Below are positions 15,694 to 24,304 of a stretch of DNA of 45,461 nt, one piece after another. The stretch's first letter is position 1; every line of letters starts with the position of its first letter. The position numbers and the translations under genes were made by a program. The DNA is from an uncultured Oscillospiraceae bacterium. Lineage in GTDB: Bacteria; Bacillota; Clostridia; Oscillospirales; Acutalibacteraceae. The notes under the pieces are model-generated. The model saw nothing but the letters and a program-made list of their open reading frames with translations. It searched no databases and was not told the DNA's origin. Location of the stretch: the NCBI GenBank assembly GCA_900544375.1, contig UQUZ01000017.1, positions 1-45,461 on the forward strand, read 5' to 3'.

Positions 15694-16629
15694 TTATGCC
15701 TGACCCGCGCAGCCGAGCACCGTGTTGATCTTGTGCTCCACGATGGATTCAATCGCGTTGCGTGCATCAGTAAGATATTGGCGGGGGTCAAAATGGCTCG
15801 GATACTCCGCAAAATGCTTACGGATAGAGGCGGTCATTGCAAGGCGAATATCGGAATCCACATTGATTTTGCAAACAGCCATGCTCGCGGCCTTGCGCAG
15901 CATTTCCTCCGGGATACCAATTGCATCGGGCATCTCGCCACCGAACTCATTAATCATCTTCACATATTCCGGCATCACCGAACTCGCACCGTGCAGAACG
16001 ATTGGGAAGCCGGGCAGCTTTTCCGCCACTTCAGCGAGGATGTCAAAGCGCAGCTGCGGCTTCTGACCGGGCTTGAACTTATATGCACCATGGCTTGTGC
16101 CGATGGCGATGGCGAGGGAGTCAACGCCCGTGCGGGATACGAAATCCTCCACCTCTTCCGGCTGGGTGAAATTCGCATCGTCGGCAGAAACATTGACGTC
16201 ATCTTCAATGCCTGCCAGCTTACCAAGCTCGCCCTCTACCACAACGCCATGCGCATGCGCATACTCGACGACCTTGCGGGTGAGCTCCACATTCTCCTCA
16301 TACGGCTTGGAGGAGCCATCGATCATAACGGAAGTAAAGCCGCCGTCAATGCAGCTTTTGCAGGTTTCAAAATCAGGGCCGTGATCCAGATGCAAAGCGA
16401 TCGGAAGGCCGGTTTCGGCCACCGCTGCCTCGACCATCTTCACCAGATAGTCGTGATGCGCATACTTGCGCGCACCGGAGGAGACCTGCAAAATAACGGG
16501 CGCATTGAGCTTTTTGCATGCGCTCGTGATGCCTTGAACGATCTCCATGTTGTTTACATTGAAGGCGCCGATGGCATAGCCGTTGTCATAGGCCTTTTTG
16601 AACATTTCAGTGGTAGTTACCAATGGCAT
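15694..16629 (-). CDS. fba: Class II fructose-bisphosphate aldolase
   Basis: Zinc-dependent glycolytic enzyme that cleaves fructose 1,6-bisphosphate to DHAP and glyceraldehyde 3-phosphate. The 311 residues match the family. Visible are the N-terminal GYAIGAFNVNNME, HLDHG (catalytic aspartate and zinc histidine), IGTSHGAYKF (zinc histidine), VLHGASS (zinc histidine and substrate phosphate loop) and KINVDSDIR. AAGGAG precedes ATG 16629, and the frame upstream to 16683 is not needed. Single gene with its own consensus promoter and terminator. A tagatose-bisphosphate aldolase role is possible for this family, but the fructose form is likelier. Confidence 0.93.
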   Translation of the reverse strand: MPLVTTTEMFKKAYDNGYAIGAFNVNNMEIVQGITSACKKLNAPVILQVSSGARKYAHHDYLVKMVEAAVAETGLPIALHLDHGPDFETCKSCIDGGFTSVMIDGSSKPYEENVELTRKVVEYAHAHGVVVEGELGKLAGIEDDVNVSADDANFTQPEEVEDFVSRTGVDSLAIAIGTSHGAYKFKPGQKPQLRFDILAEVAEKLPGFPIVLHGASSVMPEYVKMINEFGGEMPDAIGIPEEMLRKAASMAVCKINVDSDIRLAMTASIRKHFAEYPSHFDPRQYLTDARNAIESIVEHKINTVLGCAGQA

Positions 16630-16696
16630 AGAAAGCACTCCTTGTATTTCATTTTGCAGCGTCATAAATAAGCCGCCGCACATAGTTTACCGGGTT

Positions 16697-16725
16697 ATTA
16701 TATCGCAGAAAGGCAGGCTTGTCAA
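16697..16725 (-). promoter_or_regulatory. Sigma-A promoter of fba
   Basis: The minus strand shows TTGACA, 17-nt spacer, TATAAT, about 68 nt before the start codon. A second TTGACA sits at 16731-16736. Confidence 0.85.
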
Positions 16726-16736
16726 AGGAATGTCAA

Positions 16737-16956
16737 CGTTTTCTGTGTTTTCCTTACGCAGGCAATTCCATCTAGTGTGTCGTAAGGAGGAAAGCGAGCC
16801 AACCTTTCTAGGTCGCAGCTATTGCAACCTCATCTTGCCTGATCCTTACTATATGAAAAGGGAATTACCATAAGTATCCACCTCTTTTCCAGTAGACCCT
16901 TTTATTGAATCAATTCATGCTTCGTTAGGGAAACGACAGAGAATCAAAAATTTATG
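16737..16956. other. Intergenic, no gene seen
   Basis: Stretch between the divergent fba and tRNA-Ala promoters. No recognisable coding or RNA feature. Confidence 0.4.
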
Positions 16957-16985
16957 TTGACAAAAGCGGTAAGGGGCGCTATAAT
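16957..16985 (+). promoter_or_regulatory. Sigma-A promoter of tRNA-Ala
   Basis: Consensus TTGACA, 17-nt spacer, consensus TATAAT. Confidence 0.85.
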
Positions 16986-17025
16986 AAACTTCGCAAAAGC
17001 GCTCCTTTTGCAGACAAGTTCATAT

Positions 17026-17101
17026 GGGGGTGTAGCTCACTTGGTAGAGCGCTTGCTTCGCATGCAAGAGGTAAGGGGTTCGATTCCCCTCATCTCCACC
17101 A
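17026..17101 (+). tRNA. tRNA-Ala (CGC)
   Basis: 76-nt cloverleaf. The acceptor GGGGGTG pairs with CATCTCC using two G-T pairs. The anticodon loop TTCGCAT gives CGC, and CCA is encoded. Confidence 0.9.
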
Positions 17102-17126
17102 CAGAAAAACCGCGTAGGTATCGGCT

Positions 17127-17155
17127 GAAAGCCATATCCATGCGGCTTTCTTTTT
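17127..17155 (+). terminator. Terminator of tRNA-Ala
   Basis: Stem GAAAGCC / GGCTTTC with a 10-nt loop, followed by TTTTT. The rest of 17156-17337 has no recognised gene but contains a direct repeat GTGTGCA. Confidence 0.75.
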
Positions 17156-17337
17156 ATTGCTTTATCAACCCGTGTGCAGTTCGTGTGCAACCGCTGAAAA
17201 TATAGTTCGCTGGCCTGCCCGATTTGGATGATAGATTGTATAGAAGAACGATTGATTCTGTTGTCCACAAATAGAAAATCCGCCATTCCTTCTGGATAGA
17301 CTTAACACAATTTTTAATAAAACCTCCTGAAAAATCG

Positions 17338-17366
17338 TTGATTTATGCAGCGGTACGTGCTAAAAT
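17338..17366 (+). promoter_or_regulatory. Sigma-A promoter of the HAD-symporter operon
   Basis: TTGATT, 17-nt spacer, TAAAAT, about 49 nt before the start codon. Confidence 0.65.
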
Positions 17367-17414
17367 AATTTTCGTATCCGGGTCCTGAGGGCAGAAGAGT
17401 GGTGGGTTATACAC

Positions 17415-17987
17415 ATGGGCGTAAACGTTTACGATTTCGACAATACCATTTATGACGGTGAGTCGCTGGTCGATTTGGTTCTCTACTATATCCCACGTGA
17501 TCCACGGATTTGGTGGTATCTCCCTCAATTGATTCGGATTGCCTTACGGGATCGTTTTCACCTTTTTACGGTAGAAGAAGCAGTCAAAGCCTACGCAGGA
17601 TTTTTGGAAGGGTATTATGTAAAGCTCTCCAGCCTCGAAGAGGATGTAGTGCGCTTTTGGGATCGTCATGAGCAAAAAATCAAACCCTTTTATATGAAAC
17701 AGCGCAGGGTGGATGATATTATCGTATCAGGCAGCACAGATTTTTTGCTGGCCGAAATGATGAAACGGATGGGGATCACCCGCTATATCGGCTCTTCTGT
17801 TGATCCGCGCACGGGAAAATTTACAAGGCTCTGTTTCCTCGAAAACAAGGTAAAATTATTTCAGGAGCAATACCCCAACGTGCAGATCGAGAACTTCTAC
17901 ACTGATTCCATGAACGACAGGGCGATGATGGATATTTCCAACCATGTGTTTCTTGTGAAAAAAAATCAAGTGACCCAAATCAAATAG
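17415..17987 (+). CDS. HAD-superfamily phosphatase (subfamily IB type)
   Basis: Predicted small-molecule phosphatase of 190 residues. HAD motifs are YDFDNTIYDGES (motif I, D-x-D-x-T, residues ~6-17), VSGSTDFLL (motif II), the ENKVK lysine (motif III) and YTDSMNDRAM (motif IV acidic pair). A helical cap between motifs I and II fits the phosphoserine-phosphatase-like IB group. ATG 17415 follows a weak GGTGGG. The symporter start is 11 nt after its stop, so the two are almost surely co-transcribed. The substrate is unknown; dephosphorylation of a transported or derived sugar phosphate is a guess from context. Confidence 0.8.
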   Translation: MGVNVYDFDNTIYDGESLVDLVLYYIPRDPRIWWYLPQLIRIALRDRFHLFTVEEAVKAYAGFLEGYYVKLSSLEEDVVRFWDRHEQKIKPFYMKQRRVDDIIVSGSTDFLLAEMMKRMGITRYIGSSVDPRTGKFTRLCFLENKVKLFQEQYPNVQIENFYTDSMNDRAMMDISNHVFLVKKNQVTQIK

Positions 17988-17998
17988 GAGGAATGTAA

Positions 17999-19519
17999 AT
18001 GGGAAAACTCAACGAATTCCTGAACCGTAAGATTATCCAGAAGGATGTCGGTGAGGAAACTTATCTGACCTGGAAGGAAACGATCTCTTACGCTTTAGGC
18101 AGAGGCGCGCAGGGCATGAGCACGAGCATGACGAGCTCAAAGTATATCAACTACTTTTTGACCAACGTGCTCTTTAAGAAGCTCTCCAATCCAATGGGCG
18201 TCGCCTCCAATATTCGCTTTTTCTGTGGAATTTTTGATGCGATTAACGACCCTATTATGGGCGTTATCGTTGACAAGACCCGGACGAAAGAGGGGCAAAT
18301 GCGCCCGTATATCAAATGGGCCCCCTGGTTTGTTTCCCTTGTTATGATTCTGTTTTTCATTGGCAGCGCGGATGCTCCACCCGTGTTCAACATTATTTAC
18401 ACGACAATCCTGTTTGTTGGCCTCGATGTTACATACACTGCGTTCGACATCCCCATGGGGGCACTGGCTTTTTCCATTACGCCAAACGGGATTGAGCGAA
18501 CAAAGCTGTTTGGTGTGAGCTCCATTGTCCGCTCCGTAGTCGGCGCGCTTCCTCAGGTATTTGTCGCTGCTGCCGCATGGCTCCCTTATTTTAAGAGCCA
18601 CACGCCGCAGGCCTATCTGACATCCGCTGCCGTTTCGGCAATTGGCATCATTTTTCTCACACGGCTTACCTTCCGCAACACAAGAGAACGCGCAGAGCAT
18701 CGGGAGGACGTCCCTTCTGTGCGCGAGTGTTTTGGGCTGCTGTTTAAAAACCGTCCGCTTTTGATGCTTTTCTTAGGCAACATCTTTTTTGTCGTGTGCA
18801 AAATTGCGGAGCAGGTTTCCTTCTATTTTGTGGCGGACCTGATGTTCGACCGCAGGTATAATGTTGTTGTTGATGTGATTAAATTCCCAGGCTTCCTGCT
18901 GGCGGGTCTGATCGTGCCGAAGCTGATTGAAATGGCTGGGCGCAAGGCGGATTCCAAGCGGTTTTATCAGCTTTGCTGCGTAAGCGCAATTGTGATCCAT
19001 ATCCTGTTTGCAGTGGTATGTTACCGCGGCCTGATGCTCAAGGAGCCAGGCTCGCCGGTCTCCCTCCTGACTGGCGCTTGTGTCATTCTATTTACCGGCC
19101 TTACCACCATCCCTCTGGAATTTAAAAATTTGATCCAGAAGGAAATGGAAGCGGAAACGGTTGACTATATCGAGTGGAAAACCGGCACCCGTGTGGAAGG
19201 CATTATGCTCTCCATCATGAGCTTTACCGGTAAGATTGAAAACACTTTTTCCTCCTCCATTGGCCTCGCAATTCTTGGCCTGACCGGTTATGCGCAACAC
19301 GTTGAGGGCAGCATGATTCAGAATGCGCAAACGAACTGGGCGCTGTTTTTAATGACAACGATCGTCCCCGCAGTAGGCTATCTGCTTATGCTAATCCCCA
19401 TGCATTTCTATAATATTACGGGTGACGGCCACCGCCAGATGATGAAGGAAATCCTGGAGCGGCGGGTGCTTCGTAAAGAGCAACGGGCGCAGGAAGACGA
19501 GTTTGTTCCTCTGGATTAA
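17999..19519 (+). CDS. Second GPH-family (MFS_2) symporter
   Basis: Inner-membrane transporter of 506 residues with about 12 hydrophobic segments. The early signature FDAINDPIMGVIVDKTR (residues ~78-95) matches the GPH family, as does ETVDYIEWKTGTRVEG (residues ~388-403) in the late loop. It is a divergent paralogue of the symporter at 10042 and has a longer soluble N-terminus. AGGAGG precedes ATG 17999. It sits between the HAD phosphatase and a phosphoesterase gene, with a weak terminator after it. The cargo is unknown. Confidence 0.88.
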   Translation: MGKLNEFLNRKIIQKDVGEETYLTWKETISYALGRGAQGMSTSMTSSKYINYFLTNVLFKKLSNPMGVASNIRFFCGIFDAINDPIMGVIVDKTRTKEGQMRPYIKWAPWFVSLVMILFFIGSADAPPVFNIIYTTILFVGLDVTYTAFDIPMGALAFSITPNGIERTKLFGVSSIVRSVVGALPQVFVAAAAWLPYFKSHTPQAYLTSAAVSAIGIIFLTRLTFRNTRERAEHREDVPSVRECFGLLFKNRPLLMLFLGNIFFVVCKIAEQVSFYFVADLMFDRRYNVVVDVIKFPGFLLAGLIVPKLIEMAGRKADSKRFYQLCCVSAIVIHILFAVVCYRGLMLKEPGSPVSLLTGACVILFTGLTTIPLEFKNLIQKEMEAETVDYIEWKTGTRVEGIMLSIMSFTGKIENTFSSSIGLAILGLTGYAQHVEGSMIQNAQTNWALFLMTTIVPAVGYLLMLIPMHFYNITGDGHRQMMKEILERRVLRKEQRAQEDEFVPLD

Positions 19520-19528
19520 AAGCTTTTG

Positions 19529-19562
19529 CCGGGCGGTCTATAGGGGGCCGCTCGGTTTTTTT
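19529..19562 (+). terminator. Terminator between symporter and phosphoesterase
   Basis: Stem CCGGGCGG / CCGCTCGG (one G-T pair) with an 11-nt loop, then seven T residues. It may only partly separate the downstream gene, because no clear promoter is seen before it. Confidence 0.75.
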
Positions 19563-19605
19563 ACGGCACGCGGCAAACAGCTCAGAAGGAAAGGAGATAT
19601 TGCAA

Positions 19606-20985
19606 ATGGAAAGGCCGCTCAAGCTCACCTTCCTTGCGGATACGCATTACTACAGCAAAAGCCTGGGAGTCAGCGGGCGGCAGTATGAGCTGCGCTCCGG
19701 CTCCGATCAAAAATGCCTGGCGGAAACAGAAGAAATCATCACAGCCGCCTTTGAGGAGATTGGCAATTCCGACACGGACGCCGTAATGATCGCGGGCGAT
19801 CTGACAAATGACGGTGAGCGCGTATGCCATGAGGAATTTCGGAAATTGGCGCGTGGACTGGCGCAAAAAAAGCCATTGTACCTGATTACCGCCACACATG
19901 ATTGGTGCTGCGACGGCAATCCCCGCAGGTATGACGGAGACATGGTTTTTCACGACGTGCCCACGCTTTCAAGCGAATCGCTCTATGATTTTTATCGTGA
20001 CTTTGGGCCAAAGCAGGCAATCAGTGTGTTTCAAACGCATTTGGGCACCGCATCCTATGTTATCGCGCTCAGCGGTTCCGTCTGGCTGCTCGCACTGATT
20101 GACGATCAAAACGGCAAAGGCCGGGCCGGTTTTTTCGAAGAACATTTTTTGTGGATTGAGGAGCAGCTCCGCCGCGCGCAAGAACAGGGCATTCTGGTGA
20201 TCGGCATGGAGCATCACCTTTTGCTGCCCCACGTCAGCAGCCTCTTTACAGGCGGCGCATGCGTAGGAGATCGGGAGGCTGTTGCCTCCCGCCTAGCGGA
20301 TGCAGGCCTGCGCTATATGGTGGCCGGCCATAGCCATATCCAGCATACCAAGCGGTTCGTCAGCAAAAAAGGGAACGCTTTAACAGAGATCAATGTGGGC
20401 TCCCTATGCGGCTACCCCGGCCCCATCTGCGAAATCACCGTTCAACCGGATCAAACGCTCTTTTATGAGGTGCGCCATCTCGCCTCCTTCCGCTTGGGAG
20501 GGGAGGAGATCGATGCCCAGCGCTTTTTCAAGCGGCACGCCACCGCGATGATCCGGCGCGTTTGGGAAAGCCCCGACCGCCGGGAATTCACAGACCGCCT
20601 CACCGCCCTCCAACTGCCGGGGGAGAAAATCGGCCGTTTTTATGGGGCTATCCGCCCTGTTTTGCAGTTTATTCGCACGGCGGATCTTGGCCGGTGCTAC
20701 CGCCTGCTAAAAAGGCTTGGGCTGGCGCGCGGCATCCAAAAAGAATGGGTGCTGGCATATGAGCGCATGCCGCTGACGGAAGTGATTGATGGAATGATGT
20801 GCAGCTTCCTCGATGGAGCCTATGAGCCGCATTCCCGTAATTCCGCGTATTATCAGCTTGTGATGGGGGCGGTATCTATCCCTTCTCGGCTGTTTCCCAA
20901 GAACGGAGATTTGCAAAAACTGATTGACGCGGCGGATGAGATTCTGGCTGGCGGCGAGATCAACGCCCAGCGGGCAAAAATTTAA
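19606..20985 (+). CDS. Large metallophosphoesterase
   Basis: A 459-residue calcineurin-like phosphoesterase without a signal peptide. Motifs are LADTHYYSKS, IAGDLTNDG, TATHDW (in place of the usual GNHD), GMEHHLLLPH and VAGHSHIQHT, all in the N-terminal ~260 residues. The remaining ~200 residues are a helical extension with no recognised domain. AAAGGAG precedes ATG 19606; a TTG two codons upstream is an alternative. It follows the HAD-symporter pair and is likely part of the same unit by read-through. Substrate unknown. Confidence 0.8.
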   Translation: MERPLKLTFLADTHYYSKSLGVSGRQYELRSGSDQKCLAETEEIITAAFEEIGNSDTDAVMIAGDLTNDGERVCHEEFRKLARGLAQKKPLYLITATHDWCCDGNPRRYDGDMVFHDVPTLSSESLYDFYRDFGPKQAISVFQTHLGTASYVIALSGSVWLLALIDDQNGKGRAGFFEEHFLWIEEQLRRAQEQGILVIGMEHHLLLPHVSSLFTGGACVGDREAVASRLADAGLRYMVAGHSHIQHTKRFVSKKGNALTEINVGSLCGYPGPICEITVQPDQTLFYEVRHLASFRLGGEEIDAQRFFKRHATAMIRRVWESPDRREFTDRLTALQLPGEKIGRFYGAIRPVLQFIRTADLGRCYRLLKRLGLARGIQKEWVLAYERMPLTEVIDGMMCSFLDGAYEPHSRNSAYYQLVMGAVSIPSRLFPKNGDLQKLIDAADEILAGGEINAQRAKI

Positions 20986-21026
20986 TTTGTTTCTTCCCGC
21001 AGCTTTCCGTTGAAAAGCAATCGTCG

Positions 21027-21088
21027 CGCCCTTTCTTCAACCAGCATAAGATGAACTATCTTATTCTAAATGAAGAAAGGGCGTTTTT
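21027..21088 (+). terminator. Long terminator hairpin overlapping the next ribosome binding site
   Basis: A 13-bp perfect stem (CGCCCTTTCTTCA / TGAAGAAAGGGCG), a symmetric internal loop and a 7-bp upper stem (ATAAGAT / ATCTTAT) are followed by TTTTT. The ATG of the next gene starts right after the T-run, and its AAAGG ribosome binding site lies in the 3' arm. Confidence 0.8.
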
Positions 21089-22000
21089 ATGTCTTATCCA
21101 ACTTACCCATACCGTGGGACTGAGGAAAAGTGCCGCACAGTGGGGCTTACTTTTCCTCCGCAGTACCAGCCCCGCCAGCCGGGGATGGAATACCTGATGG
21201 ACCCGCTACCCATCGCTGAAAACCCTGCTGTGAAAGGCAGCGGCAAACTCAAAGGAAAAACCGCGCTCATCACAGGCGGCGACAGCGGCATTGGGCGTGC
21301 CGTGGCCTATGCATTTGCAAAAGAAGGGGCGAATATCGCCATTTCCTACCTTGATGAGGAGCGTGACGCCTGCGAAACACAAAGGCATATTGAGGCGCTC
21401 GGCGCGAGGTGCATCCTCCTGCCTGCCGACCTGCGGGAGCGGCGCAATGCCAAACGGATTGTCAAAGAAACAGTGGAACTATTCGGAGAGATCAATGTGC
21501 TTGTCAACAACCATGGCGTCCAATTTGTGCGCGAAAGCATCCTTGACATCACACAGGATCAGCTCACCGATACGTTTGAAACAAATGTCTATGGGTTTTT
21601 CTATGTCATTCAAGAGGCGCTTCCCTTTATCCCGGAGGGTGGGGCGATCATCAACACCACCTCCATCACCGCTTATCAGGGCGACGATAGGCTCATCGAC
21701 TACAGCGCCACAAAGGGCGCGATCGTCTCCCTGACTCGTTCGCTTGCAAAATCCCTTGTCAGCCGTAAAATCAGGGTCAATGCCGTTGCACCGGGGCCGG
21801 TATGGACGCCGCTACAGCCTGCCTCCTTCCCGGCCGACGCGCTGGAAACCTTCGGCTCGTTTACCTCGGAAACGCCGATGGGCCGTGCCGGGCAGCCGTT
21901 CGAAATGGCACAGGGCTATGTATATCTAGCGTGTGACGATTCCGCTTTTATGACGGGGCAAGTGCTACACATCGACGGCGGCTCCTTTGGCTATTCCTAA
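21089..22000 (+). CDS. Short-chain dehydrogenase/reductase (YhdF/stress-protein-39 type)
   Basis: NAD(P)-dependent oxidoreductase of 303 residues. After an N-terminal extension typical of the general-stress SDR group (PPQYQPRQPG), the Rossmann fold shows TGGDSGIGRA (nucleotide binding), NNHG, the catalytic serine in NTTSI, YSATK (catalytic tyrosine and lysine), and RVNAVAPGPVWTPL. The C-terminus ends with GQVLHIDGG. Its ribosome binding site lies inside the preceding hairpin. Its stop overlaps the convergent RluA-type gene by 4 nt. The substrate is unknown; homologues are often stress-induced. Confidence 0.9.
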   Translation: MSYPTYPYRGTEEKCRTVGLTFPPQYQPRQPGMEYLMDPLPIAENPAVKGSGKLKGKTALITGGDSGIGRAVAYAFAKEGANIAISYLDEERDACETQRHIEALGARCILLPADLRERRNAKRIVKETVELFGEINVLVNNHGVQFVRESILDITQDQLTDTFETNVYGFFYVIQEALPFIPEGGAIINTTSITAYQGDDRLIDYSATKGAIVSLTRSLAKSLVSRKIRVNAVAPGPVWTPLQPASFPADALETFGSFTSETPMGRAGQPFEMAQGYVYLACDDSAFMTGQVLHIDGGSFGYS

Positions 22001-22875
22001 AGCGGACGCATCTGTGCGCACAGCGCCGCGAAATCAGGGGGAGGCGTGGCCTCTACCGTCATCTGTTTACCGGAAACGGGATGATCAAACCGGGCGAGTG
22101 CACAGTGCAACGCTTGCCGAGCAATTCGGCCATCTCCTGTACCATACATTGTATCTCCCACAAGAGGCGTGCCGAGAGATGCAAAATGAACACGTATTTG
22201 ATGCGTGCGCCCGGTTTCCAAGCGCAGGCGCATGAGCGTCATTGCATCTCCCTGCATGACCGCCGTCCAATGGGTCACCGCCGGCAATCCACCCTCTCCA
22301 ACCGCACGGCTGGTATGCATCGGGTTCGGCCGGATGATCGGCCGGTCGATCGTTCCGCTGCCCCGGTATAGGCCGGATACAACTGCGAGATATTCTTTTT
22401 CCACCCTTCCGGAAAGCCGTGCGGCAGCATAGCGATTGAGCGCGCAGAGAACTATCCCGGACGTATCCCTATCCAATCTGCCCACACAGCGCATGACGCA
22501 CTGGCGCCCCTGCTCCTGAAAATAGGCGGCCACCGCATTTGCGAGCGTATCGCCCTGATGGTTATGGGTTGGGTGCATGGCGAGGCCGGCGGGCTTATTG
22601 AGGATCAACAGATCATCGTCCTCATAGCGGATATCGAGCGGGAGCTCAAGCGGCTCTACGCGGTTTAAATCGTCCGGCAGGCGGAGGGTCAGCTCGTCCC
22701 CCTCGCAGAGCTGATCGATCGTGCGGGTTGGAGCGCCATTGAGGCAGATTCCATCCGGCAGCCGTTTGAGAGATTGGACGAGCCGTGCCGACAGCCCCGC
22801 CTCTCCGCGTAGAAAATGGACGACCTTGCGGCCGTCATAACTTGCATCGATCTGAAAGCGCAGGATGCGCGGCAT
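21997..22875 (-). CDS. RluA-family pseudouridine synthase
   Basis: Converts uridine to pseudouridine in rRNA or tRNA. The 292 residues begin with an S4-like RNA-binding region (LSARLVQSLKRLPDGICLNG). The catalytic domain has VLNKPAGLAMHPT and the catalytic-aspartate motif GRLDRDTSGIVL, then ETGRTHQIRVHFA. GGAGGAGAGG precedes ATG 22875. It is the third gene of a minus-strand unit after the TSCPD and mutarotase genes, 21 nt from the latter. The target position is not assignable among RluA, RluC and RluD. Confidence 0.92.
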   Translation of the reverse strand: MPRILRFQIDASYDGRKVVHFLRGEAGLSARLVQSLKRLPDGICLNGAPTRTIDQLCEGDELTLRLPDDLNRVEPLELPLDIRYEDDDLLILNKPAGLAMHPTHNHQGDTLANAVAAYFQEQGRQCVMRCVGRLDRDTSGIVLCALNRYAAARLSGRVEKEYLAVVSGLYRGSGTIDRPIIRPNPMHTSRAVGEGGLPAVTHWTAVMQGDAMTLMRLRLETGRTHQIRVHFASLGTPLVGDTMYGTGDGRIARQALHCALARFDHPVSGKQMTVEATPPPDFAALCAQMRPL

Positions 22876-22896
22876 GGCCTCTCCTCCCCCATCCGG

Positions 22897-23757
22897 TTAA
22901 AAATCATGCAGTTCGATCTGTATTTTAAAATCAAAGCGGCCTTTGCCCTCTAGCCGTTGGATGCCCTGCTTCTGCGTAAAATCCAAAGCCGGCCGGCAGG
23001 GGTCTGCCACGCCATACCATGGCTCAATGCAAACGAAGGGGGCGCCCGGCTTCGCCCAAAGCCCAAGATAGGGTGCGCCACCGAGCATAACGGTAACAAC
23101 ACGCCCTTTACGGCGGCTTTCCAGCGTGACGCATCGGGAACGCAGGCCGGAGAGGATCAGCGCATCATGAAGGAAGAGCTCCTCTGTAATTTCAATTTCA
23201 CGGCCATTGCCAGGCACAGCAAATAGCTCGCCGGTGCGTAGGCCATCCGCCCCGATACGCTGGGTATGCAGGTTTTCCTCACGGCACTCAAAGCGGAGCG
23301 TATCCCCAATTTCGCAGCGAAAAGCAGGATGTGCGCCGAGTGAAAAATACAGAGGCTCCGCCGCCGGGTTCAGCACGGTGTGGGTTACCCCCAACTTTTG
23401 CCCCGTTAAAAGATATGTGACGCGCAGCTCAAATGCAAACGGATATTGTGCGCGTGTTTCCACATCGTCCGTCAGGGAAAAAACAAGCCTATCGTTTGAC
23501 TCATCCACGCAGAAAAAGCGTTTTCTACGTGCAAAGCCGTGCCGAGGCATCTGATAGGGCTGGCCGCCCAGCCAATAGCGTTCCTCTGCCAGGCTTCCAA
23601 CGATTGGGAAGAGAATTGGCGCCTGCCCTGGCCAAATAGCGGGGTCGCCCTGCCAGAGGTATTCATAGCCGTCTTTCCTCCGGCGCAGGCTGTGCAACTG
23701 CGCGCCAAGCTCATCCACTTCCACATGCGCAAAGGCGTTTTCCATCTGATGATACAT
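22897..23757 (-). CDS. Aldose 1-epimerase-like (LacX-type) protein
   Basis: A 286-residue beta-sandwich protein of the galactose-mutarotase superfamily that probably interconverts sugar anomers. Visible are PILFPIVGSL, the MPRHGFAR block, the SLGAHPAF histidine and CIEPWYG, all characteristic of the LacX branch. Start at ATG 23757 with GGGGGAAGGA upstream; the longer frame to 23862 overlaps the preceding gene and is rejected. It sits 26 nt after the TSCPD gene. The sugar is unknown. Confidence 0.85.
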   Translation of the reverse strand: MYHQMENAFAHVEVDELGAQLHSLRRRKDGYEYLWQGDPAIWPGQAPILFPIVGSLAEERYWLGGQPYQMPRHGFARRKRFFCVDESNDRLVFSLTDDVETRAQYPFAFELRVTYLLTGQKLGVTHTVLNPAAEPLYFSLGAHPAFRCEIGDTLRFECREENLHTQRIGADGLRTGELFAVPGNGREIEITEELFLHDALILSGLRSRCVTLESRRKGRVVTVMLGGAPYLGLWAKPGAPFVCIEPWYGVADPCRPALDFTQKQGIQRLEGKGRFDFKIQIELHDF

Positions 23758-23783
23758 CGCTTTCCTTCCCCCTGTAAGAGCTG

Positions 23784-24041
23784 TTATCCTTCTCCCTGCT
23801 TCAGCGCCTCCGCCACAGCGTGCGCAAGCTGATCCGGGCAGGAAGTGGATTTCATACCGCATCGAATGCCGGAAAACGTGTCAATCACCTTTTGTGCGGG
23901 CATCCCCTCCACGATTTTGGAGATCCCGGCAAGATTCCCGGCACATCCGCCGTGAAATTTCACGCGGCGAATTATCCCATCCTCTATCTCAAGGTCAATT
24001 TCCCTGGAGCAGGTGCCATGTGTACGATACTGATATATCAT
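23784..24041 (-). CDS. TSCPD-domain small protein
   Basis: An 85-residue protein of the uncharacterised TSCPD family, related to a domain found in some vitamin B12-dependent ribonucleotide reductases. It has GTCSREIDLEIEDG, the FHGGCAGN motif and the naming motif TSCPDQLAHAV near the C-terminus. Four cysteines are present and could bind a metal. ATG 24041 has AGGGG 7 nt upstream; ATG 24047 is too close to that site. It is first in a three-gene minus-strand unit. The role is unknown. Confidence 0.8.
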   Translation of the reverse strand: MIYQYRTHGTCSREIDLEIEDGIIRRVKFHGGCAGNLAGISKIVEGMPAQKVIDTFSGIRCGMKSTSCPDQLAHAVAEALKQGEG

Positions 24042-24275
24042 AACCATTCCCCTTTTTTCTGTTGAAATACCAAAATCCTTGCCTGCGGACAGCAACCTCC
24101 ACAGGCATCTCCAGTTTAGCATAAAACAGCAAAAAGGGGAACCGTCCTAACAGATTCTTTTTTGTAAAAAGTAAATTGAATGGCAAAACAAACCTTCTCT
24201 ATAGCCGCCCTGTTCAGGATACCGCATTACACATGCCGAATGCGCCGGTTATCTCCTGCACGGCCGTCTTTTTTC
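24042..24275. other. Divergent intergenic region
   Basis: It holds the leader of the minus-strand TSCPD unit, with a hairpin TGCCTG / CAGGCA near 24085-24112. No gene is seen; the open frame running into plsY from 24180 has no ribosome binding site and starts before the promoter. Confidence 0.4.
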
Positions 24276-24304
24276 TTGTATATCCGCGGATATCCTGCTA
24301 TACT
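24276..24304 (+). promoter_or_regulatory. Sigma-A promoter of plsY-HTH with palindromic operator
   Basis: TTGTAT, 17-nt spacer, TATACT. A perfect 14-bp palindrome ATATCCGCGGATAT (24280-24293) overlaps the -35 edge and fills most of the spacer, a classical repressor position. Confidence 0.7.

Noticed and set aside
15733..16671. 312-codon open frame on the plus strand
   Set aside because: Mirror frame of the aldolase gene, which has full catalytic motifs, a consensus promoter and a terminator.
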